Below, in pieces: positions 35,813 through 45,203 of a stretch of DNA of 64,000 nucleotides (position 1 is the stretch's first letter; every line of letters begins with the position of its first letter). Source of the DNA: Maricaulis sp036231565 (lineage in GTDB: Bacteria > Pseudomonadota > Alphaproteobacteria > Caulobacterales > Maricaulaceae); the NCBI GenBank assembly GCA_036231565.1, contig JAZAHA010000016.1:62001-126000 (forward strand). The letters run 5' to 3'. The position numbers were made by a program, and so were the translations under genes. The notes below the pieces were generated by a model. The model made no database searches, was not told the DNA's origin, and saw only the letters and a list, made by a program, of their open reading frames with translations.

Positions 35813-38159
35813 TGGACTTTTCTCCGGATTGGGTCTTGGGGGCGGTCAGCTTGGACAGCTCGACCAGCAGGGCCGGCAGGAGCAGGAAATCGAGCACCAG
35901 GGCGAAGACGATCGCCAGGGCGGTCAGGAGCCCCATGTCGGCATTGAGTTTGAAGGTGGACATGGCGAGCACGGCGAAGCCGGCCGCCAGGATGATGGTG
36001 TTGATCACCACCGCCATGCCAACGGTCTCGAAGGCGTAGCGGATGGCCTCGGCGGTCGAGGCACCGCGTTCCATGCGGGCGCGCCGGTACTTGGTGAGGA
36101 AGTGGACGGTGTCGTCGACGACGATGCCGAGCGAGACCGCACCGACCGCTGCGACGGAGAAGCCCACCGTACCGACCAGCAATGCCCAGGTTCCGAACGT
36201 CGTGAGAATGGGCAGCGTGTTGGGGATGAGGCTCAGCAGGCCGAGGCGGAAGGAACGCAGTGCCATCACCATGACCAGGCCGATGGCCAGGATGGCGATG
36301 ATATTGCCCGAGATCATCGAGTTGACGTTCCGCTCGGCGACATAGGCGAACATCACCTGCGCACCGGTTGCGGATGTATGCATGTAGTCCGGCGTGTTCT
36401 CGGCAAGCCAGGCTTCGGCCGCGTCGAGGAAATCCTTGGTTTCTCGCGTGGTGACATTGTCCAGCGTCACCGTCATGCGGGTCGCCGACTTGTCGATATT
36501 GATACGGTCGTTGAGATCCAGGCCGTAGGGCAGGGAGAGTTCGTAGAGCAGCAGATATTGCGCTGCGAGGCTGCGGTCTTCCGGAATGCGGAAATAGGCC
36601 GGATCGTCCTCGTGCATGTTGCGGTTCAGGCGACGCATGATGTCGGTGATCGAGTAGACGTGGGTCACGCCATCCTGCTGCCGCGCCCAGCTGGCGAAGG
36701 CGTCGAGCCTCTCCAGATAAACGGGATCCGATACACCGCCGGCGCCGTCTGCAGGAACCGAGAACTCGATCGGATAGAGGCCGAAATACTCCAGCGCGGT
36801 GTCATTGTCCTGACGGACTTCGAGGGAGGGCGAGAAGTAGTTCACCCACTGGTCGTTGAACTCGATCGTCGGGATCAGTGCGATGAGCGCCGCGCTGGCC
36901 GCTGACGATGCGATCAGCACGCCCCGGCTGTGCCGGGTGACGAAGCCGGCCAGCTGCCCCATGCGCGCGGTCGCGTCCTTGCCATCGGCCTTGCGCGGCG
37001 CGGCCTTCATCGGCAGCACGCTGACGATAGCCGGCAGGAAGGTGATCGAAAGCAGCCAGGCGGCGGCAATGCCGATCGCCGTCATCGTCCCGAGATGCCC
37101 GAAGGGCGGGGAGTCGGACAGGTTCAGCGCCATGAAGCCGATGATGGTCGTCAGCGAGGTGATCGTGACCGCGAGGAAGTTGATCCGTACGGCATCCACG
37201 ATGGCGTCGCGCTTGGGCAGACCGTCACGCATGCGCTGACGCATCGACATCAGAATATGGATCGAGTCCGCGATGGCGAGCGTCAGGACAATGGTCGGGG
37301 CAGAAGCCGAGACCGGCGTCAGTCCTATCGCCAGGAAGCCGGCCGACCCCATCGACACGATCGAGGAGAAAAGGATCAGGAACAGCGTCGCGACAGTACC
37401 GCTCACCGACCGGATCGCGATCATCATGATGGCCAGCAGAACGAGGTACATCAGCGGGATCAGCTTCGCCATGTCGCCCATTCCGGACTCCATGAAAGCG
37501 TTGTTCATCATGGAGACGCCTGACAGGGCGACATCGATGTCCGGGTAGTCTGCCTCGATCCGGTCGCGCAGCGCACGGACGACGGCGACGGCCTCGGGGA
37601 CTTCCATCGCGCTTTCTTCGGGGTACTGGAGCACGATGTTGATCGCGGTGACGCTGGCGTCCTCGGTAATCAGCTGGTTACGCAGAAGCGGCTCATTGAG
37701 GGCGACGGCGCTGCGTTGGGAGAGCTCGGTATCGCTGAGCGTACGGGCATCGCGAACCAGGTCCTCGACGATCAGATTGTCGCCGTCGGCCCAGGTGTGC
37801 TGGAAGTTGGTGATGGAATCGACGCGGATCGCGTAGGGAACCTGCCAGCCCGCTTCGGTGATCTCTTCGACTGCGGCGAGTGTTGTCTGGCTGAAGACAT
37901 TGCCGTCGGCCGGGCGGACCACAATCAGGAAGTTGTCGTTCTTGGTGTAGGTGGCCTGGAAGTTTTCGAAGGCAGCCAGTTCCGGATTTTCATCTGAGAA
38001 AAAGGCCCGGTAGTTGGTGTCAAAGGCCAGGCGCGGCATGCCCATGGCAAAGCCGACCGTAGCCAGGATTGTGGCGAGGATGACAATCCAGCGCCAGCGG
38101 ATCATGGCTTCGGCGAGAGCCGTCGCAAACATGTCCGTGCGATTTCTGATAGCGCCCAT
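35781..38159 (-). CDS. RND/MMPL-family transporter
   Basis: A 792-residue inner-membrane exporter with twelve transmembrane helices in two halves and two large periplasmic loops. It has MMPL-type features: helix 1 WRWIVILATILATVGFAMGM, the sterol-sensing-like helix cluster (MAKLIPLMYLVLLAIMMIAI; PTIVLTLAIADSIHILMSMR) and the mirrored second half (AVSLGIVVDDTVHFLTKYRR), where the DS/DD residues are the proton-relay candidates. Relatives move lipids such as hopanoids or sterol-like compounds. It heads a four-gene operon with a LolA-like carrier, a barrel and a LysR regulator, which points to lipid trafficking to the outer membrane. Confidence 0.9.
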   Translation of the reverse strand: MGAIRNRTDMFATALAEAMIRWRWIVILATILATVGFAMGMPRLAFDTNYRAFFSDENPELAAFENFQATYTKNDNFLIVVRPADGNVFSQTTLAAVEEITEAGWQVPYAIRVDSITNFQHTWADGDNLIVEDLVRDARTLSDTELSQRSAVALNEPLLRNQLITEDASVTAINIVLQYPEESAMEVPEAVAVVRALRDRIEADYPDIDVALSGVSMMNNAFMESGMGDMAKLIPLMYLVLLAIMMIAIRSVSGTVATLFLILFSSIVSMGSAGFLAIGLTPVSASAPTIVLTLAIADSIHILMSMRQRMRDGLPKRDAIVDAVRINFLAVTITSLTTIIGFMALNLSDSPPFGHLGTMTAIGIAAAWLLSITFLPAIVSVLPMKAAPRKADGKDATARMGQLAGFVTRHSRGVLIASSAASAALIALIPTIEFNDQWVNYFSPSLEVRQDNDTALEYFGLYPIEFSVPADGAGGVSDPVYLERLDAFASWARQQDGVTHVYSITDIMRRLNRNMHEDDPAYFRIPEDRSLAAQYLLLYELSLPYGLDLNDRINIDKSATRMTVTLDNVTTRETKDFLDAAEAWLAENTPDYMHTSATGAQVMFAYVAERNVNSMISGNIIAILAIGLVMVMALRSFRLGLLSLIPNTLPILTTFGTWALLVGTVGFSVAAVGAVSLGIVVDDTVHFLTKYRRARMERGASTAEAIRYAFETVGMAVVINTIILAAGFAVLAMSTFKLNADMGLLTALAIVFALVLDFLLLPALLVELSKLTAPKTQSGEKSNDDRDYQPVA

Positions 38160-38385
38160 TTCGGGTCCTTTCGCGCATGCGGTCTCGTGCCGGGGTCGCG
38201 CTGGACGACCCGGCGGGACGCCCGGGCGTCCGTGGTCAGTGTTTCGATTTGGTGGGGGCGGCCCGCAGGGGCCGGGGCCGTCAGGCCGGTTTGGCAGTTC
38301 TCATCGCATTTCCCTCGTCTTGGCGGCCAGGCGGCTGGCTGCGGGACAGATGGGACAGGCGGCGGCATTCCGCCAATTGATGAGG

Positions 38386-38409
38386 CGAATATCGCTTATC
38401 GGATATTCG
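38386..38409. promoter_or_regulatory. Inverted repeat upstream of the RND operon
   Basis: CGAATATC (38386-38393), an 8-nt spacer GCTTATCG, then GATATTCG (38402-38409). It lies 227 nt upstream of the permease start codon. LysR-type proteins often bind ATC-N9-GAT-like dyads; here the spacing is 8. Confidence 0.45.
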
Positions 38410-38438
38410 AATAATGGTGCGCGAAGGTGCGGGGCGGC

Positions 38439-38762
38439 TCACTTGCGCCCGTATTTCCGCTTCACCCAGAAAATGCCGCCGATGGCGACCATGTACAGGG
38501 CGAGGCGGAGCAGGACGACGATACCGCCCCGTTCGTCGAGCCTGGAAATCGCGAAATCAAAAGCAAAATCAGGTGGGACGCCAGTGGCCCAGCGGTAGAA
38601 GAAAGGTGCTGCCGCATCCGCGAAAAACGCGATGGCAGCCGCCGCCGGCCATTGCGGCCATTTGCGCATGATCAGCGCGGCCACAAGCGACAGGACAATC
38701 AGCAGCCACCAGTCAAAACCGGTAAAGCCGGAAGCCAGCCGGTCGCCCAACGTTTCGTACAT
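38439..38762 (-). CDS. Small membrane protein at the end of the flagellar operon
   Basis: A 107-residue protein with three or four hydrophobic segments (WWLLIVLSLVAALIM; AAAAIAFFADAAAPFF; IVVLLRLALYMVAIGGIFWV) and a short basic C-terminus VKRKYGRK. It starts 38 bp after the flhG stop on the same strand, so it is probably co-transcribed with flhF-flhG. I recognise no family. A role in placing or regulating the flagellum is possible from position only. Confidence 0.7.
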   Translation of the reverse strand: MYETLGDRLASGFTGFDWWLLIVLSLVAALIMRKWPQWPAAAAIAFFADAAAPFFYRWATGVPPDFAFDFAISRLDERGGIVVLLRLALYMVAIGGIFWVKRKYGRK

Positions 38763-38800
38763 CCCCCAAGCGCTCCCCTACGCTTACGTCCGGAGGCAGT

Positions 38801-39601
38801 TTAGGCTGCTTCTTTGCCGCGCGCGAGTGATCCTGCAAGTGCCTGCAGATCCTTGGCTGCATCGCAGGCCGGAGCCCGAACGGATACACAGGTCTGGTTG
38901 CGGATCGCCGCCGGCACGTTGACGTCCCGCCGGACAATACCGGCCAGTGTCGGCGTGAAGCTGAGGAAGGCCTCGCAGGTCTTTTTGAAGGCACCGAAAG
39001 CTTCCCGCGCCGTGGTCATGTCGGGCGCGTTGTTGACGACAACCAGCGGTGCGGCCCCGTCATCGTGAAGGCGCAAGGTTTTCACGAAGGCGTAGGCATC
39101 CGTCAGAGAGGTCGGTTCGTCATTGATGACGATCACCACATCGTCCGCCGTCAGAGCCAGTCGCACCGTCGCGCGGTCGGCGCCGGCGGCGAGATCCAGG
39201 ATGGCGCGATCATAGGAGAGGGCGAGTGCGGCGACGCCCGAGGCCAGCTTGGTCAGGCCCGGCCCGGCCAGATTGGCCAGAGCGCCGGAGCCGGAGCGGC
39301 CGGAGATCACATCGAAACCGCCGCGCTTCTGGGAACCGCCGAAGGCCGGGCCCACCGCGTCGGTCAGGGAAACCTTGCCGTTGAGCACGCTTGTGATGTC
39401 GGCGGCGGGCTGGAGGCCCAGCTGGACGTCGATATTCGCCATGCCCAGATCGCCATCGACCAGCAGGACCCGTTCGCCCATTTGCGAGAAGGCATGGGCC
39501 ATGCCGATCGCGGACGCGGTTTTGCCGACCCCGCCCTTGCCGGAGGCAATGGCCAGGATACGGCCGGCGGAGCGGTCTTGCGGTGCGGATGCGAGCTTCA
39601 T
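38801..39601 (-). CDS. flhG: Flagellar number regulator FlhG (MinD/ParA ATPase)
   Basis: A 266-residue deviant-Walker ATPase (ILAIASGKGGVGKTASAIGM) of the FlhG/FleN/YlxH group, which limits flagellum number together with FlhF. It has the switch region LVDGDLGMANIDVQLGLQ, characteristic of FlhG (DADLGLAN-type), and DVISGRSGSGALANL. The C-terminal helix is not clearly amphipathic, so membrane binding may be weak. It overlaps flhF by 4 nt. The order flhA-flhF-flhG is conserved in polar-flagellated bacteria. Confidence 0.92.
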   Translation of the reverse strand: MKLASAPQDRSAGRILAIASGKGGVGKTASAIGMAHAFSQMGERVLLVDGDLGMANIDVQLGLQPAADITSVLNGKVSLTDAVGPAFGGSQKRGGFDVISGRSGSGALANLAGPGLTKLASGVAALALSYDRAILDLAAGADRATVRLALTADDVVIVINDEPTSLTDAYAFVKTLRLHDDGAAPLVVVNNAPDMTTAREAFGAFKKTCEAFLSFTPTLAGIVRRDVNVPAAIRNQTCVSVRAPACDAAKDLQALAGSLARGKEAA

Positions 39602-40593
39602 TGGTCCGCCTCTTCAAACGGCGTGTCACGGTCTTCGATGAGAACCCGGGCCAGCCGCAGGGGCGTAGCCGGGGCCAGTCCGCCCCCGATGAAGGGGGTG
39701 GACGAGATCTGTGCAAAGGCCAGCCCGGTTTCGCCAACACCCAGGATCGCCCCAAGGCGCCGGCTGGTGTCGAGCTTGACCGGGATGCAGCGGCTGGCGC
39801 CGATCGAAGCGAACAGCGATGCGGCATCCTCGGCGTCTTCGGGTGTCAGCCCGGCGTCGAAGACATAGATGATTTCAGCCCCGGCAGAGTCGGCGAAAGC
39901 GAGCGTCATGTCCAGATCGTCCAGCTCGAACGGGTTCACCGCCGGACTGTCGATCAGGACGGGGCCTTCAATGTCGGCAACCGCATCGATCATTTCACGC
40001 GGGTCATCGGCAGTGAGGAACTCGGCCCCCATGCGCTTGGCCAGGGCTCGCAACCGCTCGTCGGCACCGGCTCGCTCGCCGTCGCACGAGATGAGTGTGG
40101 GTTTTGCGCCGGCGGTGATCGCGCGGGCCGCTGTTTTCGCGAGCGCCGAAGTCTTGCCGACACCCGGCGTGCCAGCGAACAAGAGGGCGTGCTCGGGCAC
40201 AGCTGGCAGTGGCTGGAAAGTATAGCGGCTCTCGATCGCGTGGGCGAGACGGGCGACGGCCTGGCCGTCCGACAGATCGTGAGCCGCGCGGATCAGGGCC
40301 TGGGCGGCACTGCCGGGTGTACGGTGGAACCCGAGCGCGCGGATCACGCGGTCCAGATCGCTGTCCTCACGCATGCCGCGTTCGATTTCGGCTTCGGCAT
40401 GTAACCGCTCGGAGCGTTCACGTACCGGCTCGGCCGGTTCGCGCACATAGGCCGTCTCGGCCGCAGCGCGCACCTGCACACCGCCGCCGGGTGCGTCGGA
40501 TGTCGCGATGATCACCGCATCCGGACCCATTTCGCGGCGCACATCGGCCATGGCCTGGGTCAGGGACGGGGCAGAGAAGGTTTTCAGGCGCAT
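39598..40593 (-). CDS. flhF: Flagellar placement GTPase FlhF
   Basis: SRP-family GTPase that sets the cell pole at which the flagellum is built. The N-terminus MRLKTFSAPSLTQAMADVRREMGPDAVIIA is the standard FlhF start; a charged B region follows (RERSERLHAEAEIERGM); then the NG domain with G1 LFAGTPGVGKTSALAKTA, the ISCDGERAGADERL motif and VLIDSPAVNPFE. At 331 residues it is shorter than many FlhF proteins (about 390-480) because the B region is short. It overlaps flhG. The start codon has only a weak RBS. Confidence 0.9.
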   Translation of the reverse strand: MRLKTFSAPSLTQAMADVRREMGPDAVIIATSDAPGGGVQVRAAAETAYVREPAEPVRERSERLHAEAEIERGMREDSDLDRVIRALGFHRTPGSAAQALIRAAHDLSDGQAVARLAHAIESRYTFQPLPAVPEHALLFAGTPGVGKTSALAKTAARAITAGAKPTLISCDGERAGADERLRALAKRMGAEFLTADDPREMIDAVADIEGPVLIDSPAVNPFELDDLDMTLAFADSAGAEIIYVFDAGLTPEDAEDAASLFASIGASRCIPVKLDTSRRLGAILGVGETGLAFAQISSTPFIGGGLAPATPLRLARVLIEDRDTPFEEADQ

Positions 40594-40624
40594 GGTTGAT
40601 TCAGTTCACACGGGTTCCGGCCGG

Positions 40625-42757
40625 TCAGCCGACATGGCCCAGGGTCTTCAGACGTGCGCTGGGGTGAATTTCGTTCTGCGACATCACCACCGTCTGCGGG
40701 CGGAAACGTTCCACCAAGGAGCGCACATACGGACGAATCATCGGGCTCGTCAGCAGTACAGGAACCTGACCCTGTGCTGATGCGGTTTCAAAAGAGTTTC
40801 TGATCGCAGCGACAAAATCGTGCAGCTTCGAGGGGGCGAGCGCAAGCTGCTTGCGGTCCCCTTCGCCGATCAGCGATTCCATGAAAGCCTGCTCCCATTG
40901 CGGGCCGAGGGCCAGAACCGGCAAGTTGCCGTCGAAGGACTTGTTGGCGTGGCAAATCTGCCGGGCCAGACGCGTACGGACGTGTTCGACGATCGCGTCG
41001 AGATGCTGGGTCGTGGCGCTGGCTTCGGCGATGCCTTCCATAATGGTGGACAGGTCGCGGATGGAGACACGCTCGCGGATCAGCGACTGCAGGACGCGCT
41101 GGATGCCGGCGCGGCTGATCTGGGCCGGTGCGATATCGTCGACCAGCTTCTTGTGCTCTTTCGACAGCTTGTCGATCAGCTTCTCGACTTCGGCATAGGA
41201 CAGCAGGTCCGCCATGTTCTCGCGCAGCTGTTCGGTCAGGTGCGTCACCAGGACGGCAGCCGGCTCGACAATCGTATAGCCGCGGAAGGTCGCCTCCTCG
41301 CGCATCCCTTCGTCGATCCAGGTCGCCGGCAGGCCGAAAGTGGGCTCTTTCACATGATCGCCGGGCATGTCGATCGGCAGGCCGGCCGGATCCATCACCA
41401 GGAGCTTGTGCAGGCGTAGCTCGCCGCGGCCAGCTTCCAGCTCCTTGATGCGGATCGTGTACTCGTTATTGCCCAGCGCCATGTTGTCGACGATGCGGAC
41501 GGCCGGCGTGACGAAGCCCATTTCCTCGGCCAGCGAGCGGCGCAGCGCTTTGATCTGGTCGGTCAGCTTGCGGCCGTCGACATCATTGATCAGCGGCAGC
41601 AGGCCATAGCCCAGCTCGATCTTCAGCTCGTCGATGGCCAGGCTTTCCTCGATCGGCGCGTCGCCGCCGGATTTGCTGGCGGCCTCTTCGGCGACCTTTT
41701 CGGCTTTTGCTTCTTCCTCTTCCCTCGCCTTGCGTTCGGCGACATCGCGATTCATCCAGGCCAGGGAGCCGGCGCCGGCCGCCATCAGGGCGAAGGGCAG
41801 GAAGGGCATGCCCGGCAGGATGCCGACCATCAGGGCGACGCCGGAGACGAGGCCCAGGCCCTGCGGGTTGGCCGTCAGCTGACCGAACACGGCCTTGTCG
41901 GCTTCGCCGTCGACACCGGCCTTGGAGACCAGCAGGCCCGCGGCCACGGAAATGATCAGGGCCGGGATCTGGGAGACCAGGCCGTCGCCGATCGTCAGTG
42001 TGGAGTAGGCGCTGGCAGCGTCCGGGAAAGACATGCCCGACTGCACGACACCGATGATGATGCCGCCGATCAGGTTGATCGCCGTGATCATCAGGCCGGC
42101 CATGGCGTCACCGCGCACGAATTTCGAGGCACCGTCCATGGCGCCGAAGAAATTGCTTTCGCCTTCCAGTTCGGCGCGCCGCTTGCGGGCCTCGTCTTCA
42201 TTGATCAGACCGGCGGACAGATCGGCGTCGATGGCCATCTGCTTGCCGGGCATGGCGTCCAGGGTGAAGCGGGCGGCGACTTCCGCGATCCGGCCGGAAC
42301 CCTTGGTGATGACGACGAAGTTCACGATCACCAGGATCGAGAACACGATCACGCCGATGACGACATTGCCCTGCATGACGAAGGCGCCAAAGGCCTCGAT
42401 CACCTCGCCGGCGGCGTTCGTGCCTTCATGGCCGCGCGACAGGATGAGGCGTGTCGAGGCGATATTCAGCCCCAGACGCAAGAGGGTGGTGATCAGCAGG
42501 ACGGCCGGAAAGGCAGAGAATTCCAGCGGCTTCTTGATGAAGAGCGCCGTCATCAGCACCAGCACCGACACCGAGATGGAGATCGCCAGCGAGAAATCCA
42601 GCAGCATGCGGGGCATGGGCAGGAGCAGCATCACCAGGATGGCGAGAATGCCCACGGCCAGCGCCACGTCGCCGCGCATGACGCGGTTCAGGAAGGCGCG
42701 GGTATCAAATCCGCCCGCGTTGGATGCGGCGGTTTGGGATGCTGCGGTGTCGACCAC
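40625..42757 (-). CDS. flhA: Flagellar export gate protein FlhA
   Basis: A 710-residue export-gate protein with eight N-terminal transmembrane helices (from AVGILAILVMLLLPMPRMLL) and the FHIPEP-like conserved loop (LSIGDGLVSQIPALIISVAAGLLVSKAG in the middle). A linker rich in Glu/Ala follows at about residues 340-370, then the cytoplasmic domain (IELGYGLLPLINDVDGRKLT, TWIDEGMREEATFRGYTIVE) that receives export substrates. The start codon is GTG. It lies 12 bp after flbD and before flhF, all in one minus-strand operon led by fliF. Confidence 0.97.
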   Translation of the reverse strand: MVDTAASQTAASNAGGFDTRAFLNRVMRGDVALAVGILAILVMLLLPMPRMLLDFSLAISISVSVLVLMTALFIKKPLEFSAFPAVLLITTLLRLGLNIASTRLILSRGHEGTNAAGEVIEAFGAFVMQGNVVIGVIVFSILVIVNFVVITKGSGRIAEVAARFTLDAMPGKQMAIDADLSAGLINEDEARKRRAELEGESNFFGAMDGASKFVRGDAMAGLMITAINLIGGIIIGVVQSGMSFPDAASAYSTLTIGDGLVSQIPALIISVAAGLLVSKAGVDGEADKAVFGQLTANPQGLGLVSGVALMVGILPGMPFLPFALMAAGAGSLAWMNRDVAERKAREEEEAKAEKVAEEAASKSGGDAPIEESLAIDELKIELGYGLLPLINDVDGRKLTDQIKALRRSLAEEMGFVTPAVRIVDNMALGNNEYTIRIKELEAGRGELRLHKLLVMDPAGLPIDMPGDHVKEPTFGLPATWIDEGMREEATFRGYTIVEPAAVLVTHLTEQLRENMADLLSYAEVEKLIDKLSKEHKKLVDDIAPAQISRAGIQRVLQSLIRERVSIRDLSTIMEGIAEASATTQHLDAIVEHVRTRLARQICHANKSFDGNLPVLALGPQWEQAFMESLIGEGDRKQLALAPSKLHDFVAAIRNSFETASAQGQVPVLLTSPMIRPYVRSLVERFRPQTVVMSQNEIHPSARLKTLGHVG

Positions 42758-42769
42758 GATCTAGTCCAA

Positions 42770-44140
42770 TCAGGCTACGGAGGCGCCGGTTACGGGCTGG
42801 TTGGGTGCAGGAATGTCGACACCCTGGTCCGAGTAGAGTTTCAGCTTGTTGCGCAGGGTGCGGATCGAGATGCCGAGAATGTTGGCGGCATGGGTCCGGT
42901 TGCCCAGGCAATGGTCGAGCGTGTTCAGGATCAGATCCTGTTCCACCTCGGCCACGGTGCGGCCGATCATGTCGGTCTGCACAGTCTGAGCGGCGTCAGC
43001 CGCCTGGCGGGCGACGCTGCTGCCCGACCCGGTGAAAGCTGAACCATCGGGCATGCGGATCGCGTCAGGCGTGATCTCACGGCCAGATGCCAGCAGCACC
43101 GCGCGGTGCATTGCGTTTTCCAGTTCACGGACATTGCCGGTCCATTCGCGGGCCAGGAGCTGGGTCTTTGCTGCCTCGGAAATCGGCCGCTCCTCGATCG
43201 CGTTGGCGGCGGCATACTTCTTGGTGAAGTGCTCGGCCAGCGCCAGGATGTCGGCCGGGCGTTCGCGCAGCGGCGGCAGGGCCAGATTGACGACGTTCAG
43301 GCGGAACAGCAGGTCTTCGCGGAAGATGCCTTCTGCGACGGCCTTGCGCAGGTCGCGGTTCGAGGTCGCCAGGATGCGGATGTTCACCTTGACCGGCTTG
43401 GTGCCACCGACCCGGTCGATCTCGCGTTCCTGGATAGCGCGCAGCAGCTTGGCCTGCAGGCGGATATCCATTTCCGAGATTTCGTCCAGCAGCAGCGTGC
43501 CGCCGTCGGCTTCCTCGAACTTGCCCACGCGGCGGGCAATCGCGCCGGTAAAGGCGCCTTTCTCATGACCGAACAGTTCCGATTCCAGGAGGTTTTCCGG
43601 GATTGCGGCACAGTTGACGGAGACGAAGGGGGCCGAAGCGCGCTTGGACTTGGAGTGAACGTAGCGCGCCATCACTTCCTTACCGGAGCCGCTTTCACCC
43701 GTGATGAGGACGGAGGCGTCGGAGGCGGCGATACGGTCGGCGAGCTGGATGACGGCCTGCATGGACGGGTCGCGGGCGATCATCGGACGTTCGTCATCGG
43801 CGATGGCTTCCAGGACTGCAGCGATCAGATCGGCGTCCGGCGGCATCGGGATGAATTCCTTGGCGCCGGCGCGGATCGCGGCAGCGGCAGCTTCCGGACG
43901 GACATTCACGCCACAGGCGACGACCGGCACGGTGATGCGTTCGGCCTCGTTGGCGGCGATCAGGGCCTGAACGTCCAGCGACAGGTCGATCATGAGCAGG
44001 TCGGCGCCACGCCCGGCACGCAAGTGCGCGGTGGCCTGTTCGATCGTGTCGACCTGGGAGACCTTGGCGCCCCGGTCCAGGGCGATCTTGGTGGCGGTGT
44101 GCAATTGTCCGCCGAGGCTGCCGACTATCAGAATGCGCAT
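42770..44140 (-). CDS. flbD: Sigma-54 transcriptional activator FlbD
   Basis: NtrC-type activator of late flagellar promoters. The N-terminal domain (MRILIVGSLGGQLHTATKIA) has VGS where receivers carry the acidic pair, so it is not a normal phosphorylated receiver, as known for FlbD. The AAA+ domain has Walker A LITGESGSGKEVMARYVH, the GAFTGA loop (HEKGAFTGAIARRVGKFEEA) and Walker B GGTLLLDEISEMD. The C-terminal Fis-type HTH is RTHAANILGISIRTLRNKLK. The operon places it with fliF, fliG, fliH and fliN; its targets here are the sigma-54 promoters of fliK and flgK. Confidence 0.95.
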   Translation of the reverse strand: MRILIVGSLGGQLHTATKIALDRGAKVSQVDTIEQATAHLRAGRGADLLMIDLSLDVQALIAANEAERITVPVVACGVNVRPEAAAAAIRAGAKEFIPMPPDADLIAAVLEAIADDERPMIARDPSMQAVIQLADRIAASDASVLITGESGSGKEVMARYVHSKSKRASAPFVSVNCAAIPENLLESELFGHEKGAFTGAIARRVGKFEEADGGTLLLDEISEMDIRLQAKLLRAIQEREIDRVGGTKPVKVNIRILATSNRDLRKAVAEGIFREDLLFRLNVVNLALPPLRERPADILALAEHFTKKYAAANAIEERPISEAAKTQLLAREWTGNVRELENAMHRAVLLASGREITPDAIRMPDGSAFTGSGSSVARQAADAAQTVQTDMIGRTVAEVEQDLILNTLDHCLGNRTHAANILGISIRTLRNKLKLYSDQGVDIPAPNQPVTGASVA

Positions 44141-44164
44141 GGTGTTACTCCGTCCTCAGGCGGC

Positions 44165-44527
44165 CTAGGCCGCGTCCCCGTCCTTGATGATTTCCGTCAT
44201 GGTCACGCCCAGCCGATCATCGACCACGACGACTTCGCCGCGGGCTACCAGCCGGTTATTGACGTAGATGTCGATGGCTTCGCCGATCTTGCGGTCCAGC
44301 TCGACCACCGATCCGGAGGTGAGCTTCAGAAGCGAGTTCACGTCGATATGGGCCTTGCCCAGCACAGCCGAGATGTTGACCGGGACATCGAAAACCGGCG
44401 CCAGGTCGGCGGCGTTTTTTGCATCGTCTTCCAGCATCTGGTCGGCTTTCGGCGCGGGCGCCGTTGCCGGAACCTGTTGCGTGTCGCCGCCCAGGTCGGG
44501 CAGGTCGAAATTGTTTTCGTCAGCCAT
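44165..44527 (-). CDS. fliN: Flagellar motor switch protein FliN
   Basis: A 120-residue C-ring component. The C-terminal SpoA domain is complete: VFDVPVNISAVLGKAHIDVN, LLKLTSGSVVELDRKIGEAI and LVARGEVVVVDDRLGVTMTE. The N-terminus is acidic with a Pro/Ala linker. ATG44527 is preferred over the upstream frame because AAGGAGG lies 6 nt before it. It lies 11 bp after fliH and precedes flbD. FliM is not in this window. Confidence 0.95.
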   Translation of the reverse strand: MADENNFDLPDLGGDTQQVPATAPAPKADQMLEDDAKNAADLAPVFDVPVNISAVLGKAHIDVNSLLKLTSGSVVELDRKIGEAIDIYVNNRLVARGEVVVVDDRLGVTMTEIIKDGDAA

Positions 44528-44538
44528 TCTGGCCTCCT

Positions 44539-45189
44539 TCAAGCAGCAGACGCGCCGGCCGATTGGCCGGTAACGCCGTCGGTGCTGTCATCTTCACTGG
44601 GGCCGGCTGCGAGCCAGCGGGCCACCACATCATTGAGCCGGGCCTCGATCTCCTCGGCGCTGCGCTGGACCGCGCCCGCGCCCCATTCCATCCGGACGTC
44701 GGCGCCGCGCATGCCGGCGTCGCCGCGTACCGAGATCGCGCCTTCAAACCCCGCATCGCGGGCGGTCGCTTCGAGGCGATCCGACAGGTCCTCGACGAGT
44801 TCGGCGGCGCACCGTACGGACAGGCGCGGCTCGGAACGCAGGTCCTGGACGGTTTCACGCGCCAGGCTGTCGATAGTCTCCAGCGGATAGGCCGACAGGG
44901 CTTCGCCGGCGATCTTGCGGGCGGCGGCTACGGCCAGGCCGGCGGCTTCATGGCGCAGGGCCTCTGACTCATTGGCCAGGCGCGACAGGATGAGCTGCAT
45001 CTGGGAGGCGATGGCCTGCAGCGCATCGGCGCAGCGGCCCTCCTCCATCTCACGGCCTTCCTCGACGCCCCACATGCGAGCCGCGTCGACATCGTCCTGG
45101 GTGAAGAAGCGCTTGTAGCTTTCTCCTTCGCGCAGGATTTCGCCATTGCGGTCGAACTCGGTATCGAAGTCGAATTTGACAGGATTCAT
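44539..45189 (-). CDS. fliH: Flagellar export regulator FliH (FlbE)
   Basis: A 216-residue stator-like protein that binds FliI and regulates its ATPase. The N-terminus MNPVKFDFDTEFDRNGEI, the YKRFFTQDDVDAARMWGVEE block and a long middle helix match Caulobacter FlbE/FliH; the C-terminal domain (SAYPLETIDSLARETVQDLR, followed by a variable acidic tail) is typical. GGGAG stands 7 nt before the start. It lies between fliG and fliN, the order seen in Caulobacter. Similarity to E. coli FliH is low, as usual for this protein. Confidence 0.88.
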   Translation of the reverse strand: MNPVKFDFDTEFDRNGEILREGESYKRFFTQDDVDAARMWGVEEGREMEEGRCADALQAIASQMQLILSRLANESEALRHEAAGLAVAAARKIAGEALSAYPLETIDSLARETVQDLRSEPRLSVRCAAELVEDLSDRLEATARDAGFEGAISVRGDAGMRGADVRMEWGAGAVQRSAEEIEARLNDVVARWLAAGPSEDDSTDGVTGQSAGASAA

Positions 45190-45203
45190 CGTTCGTCCGC
45201 TCC

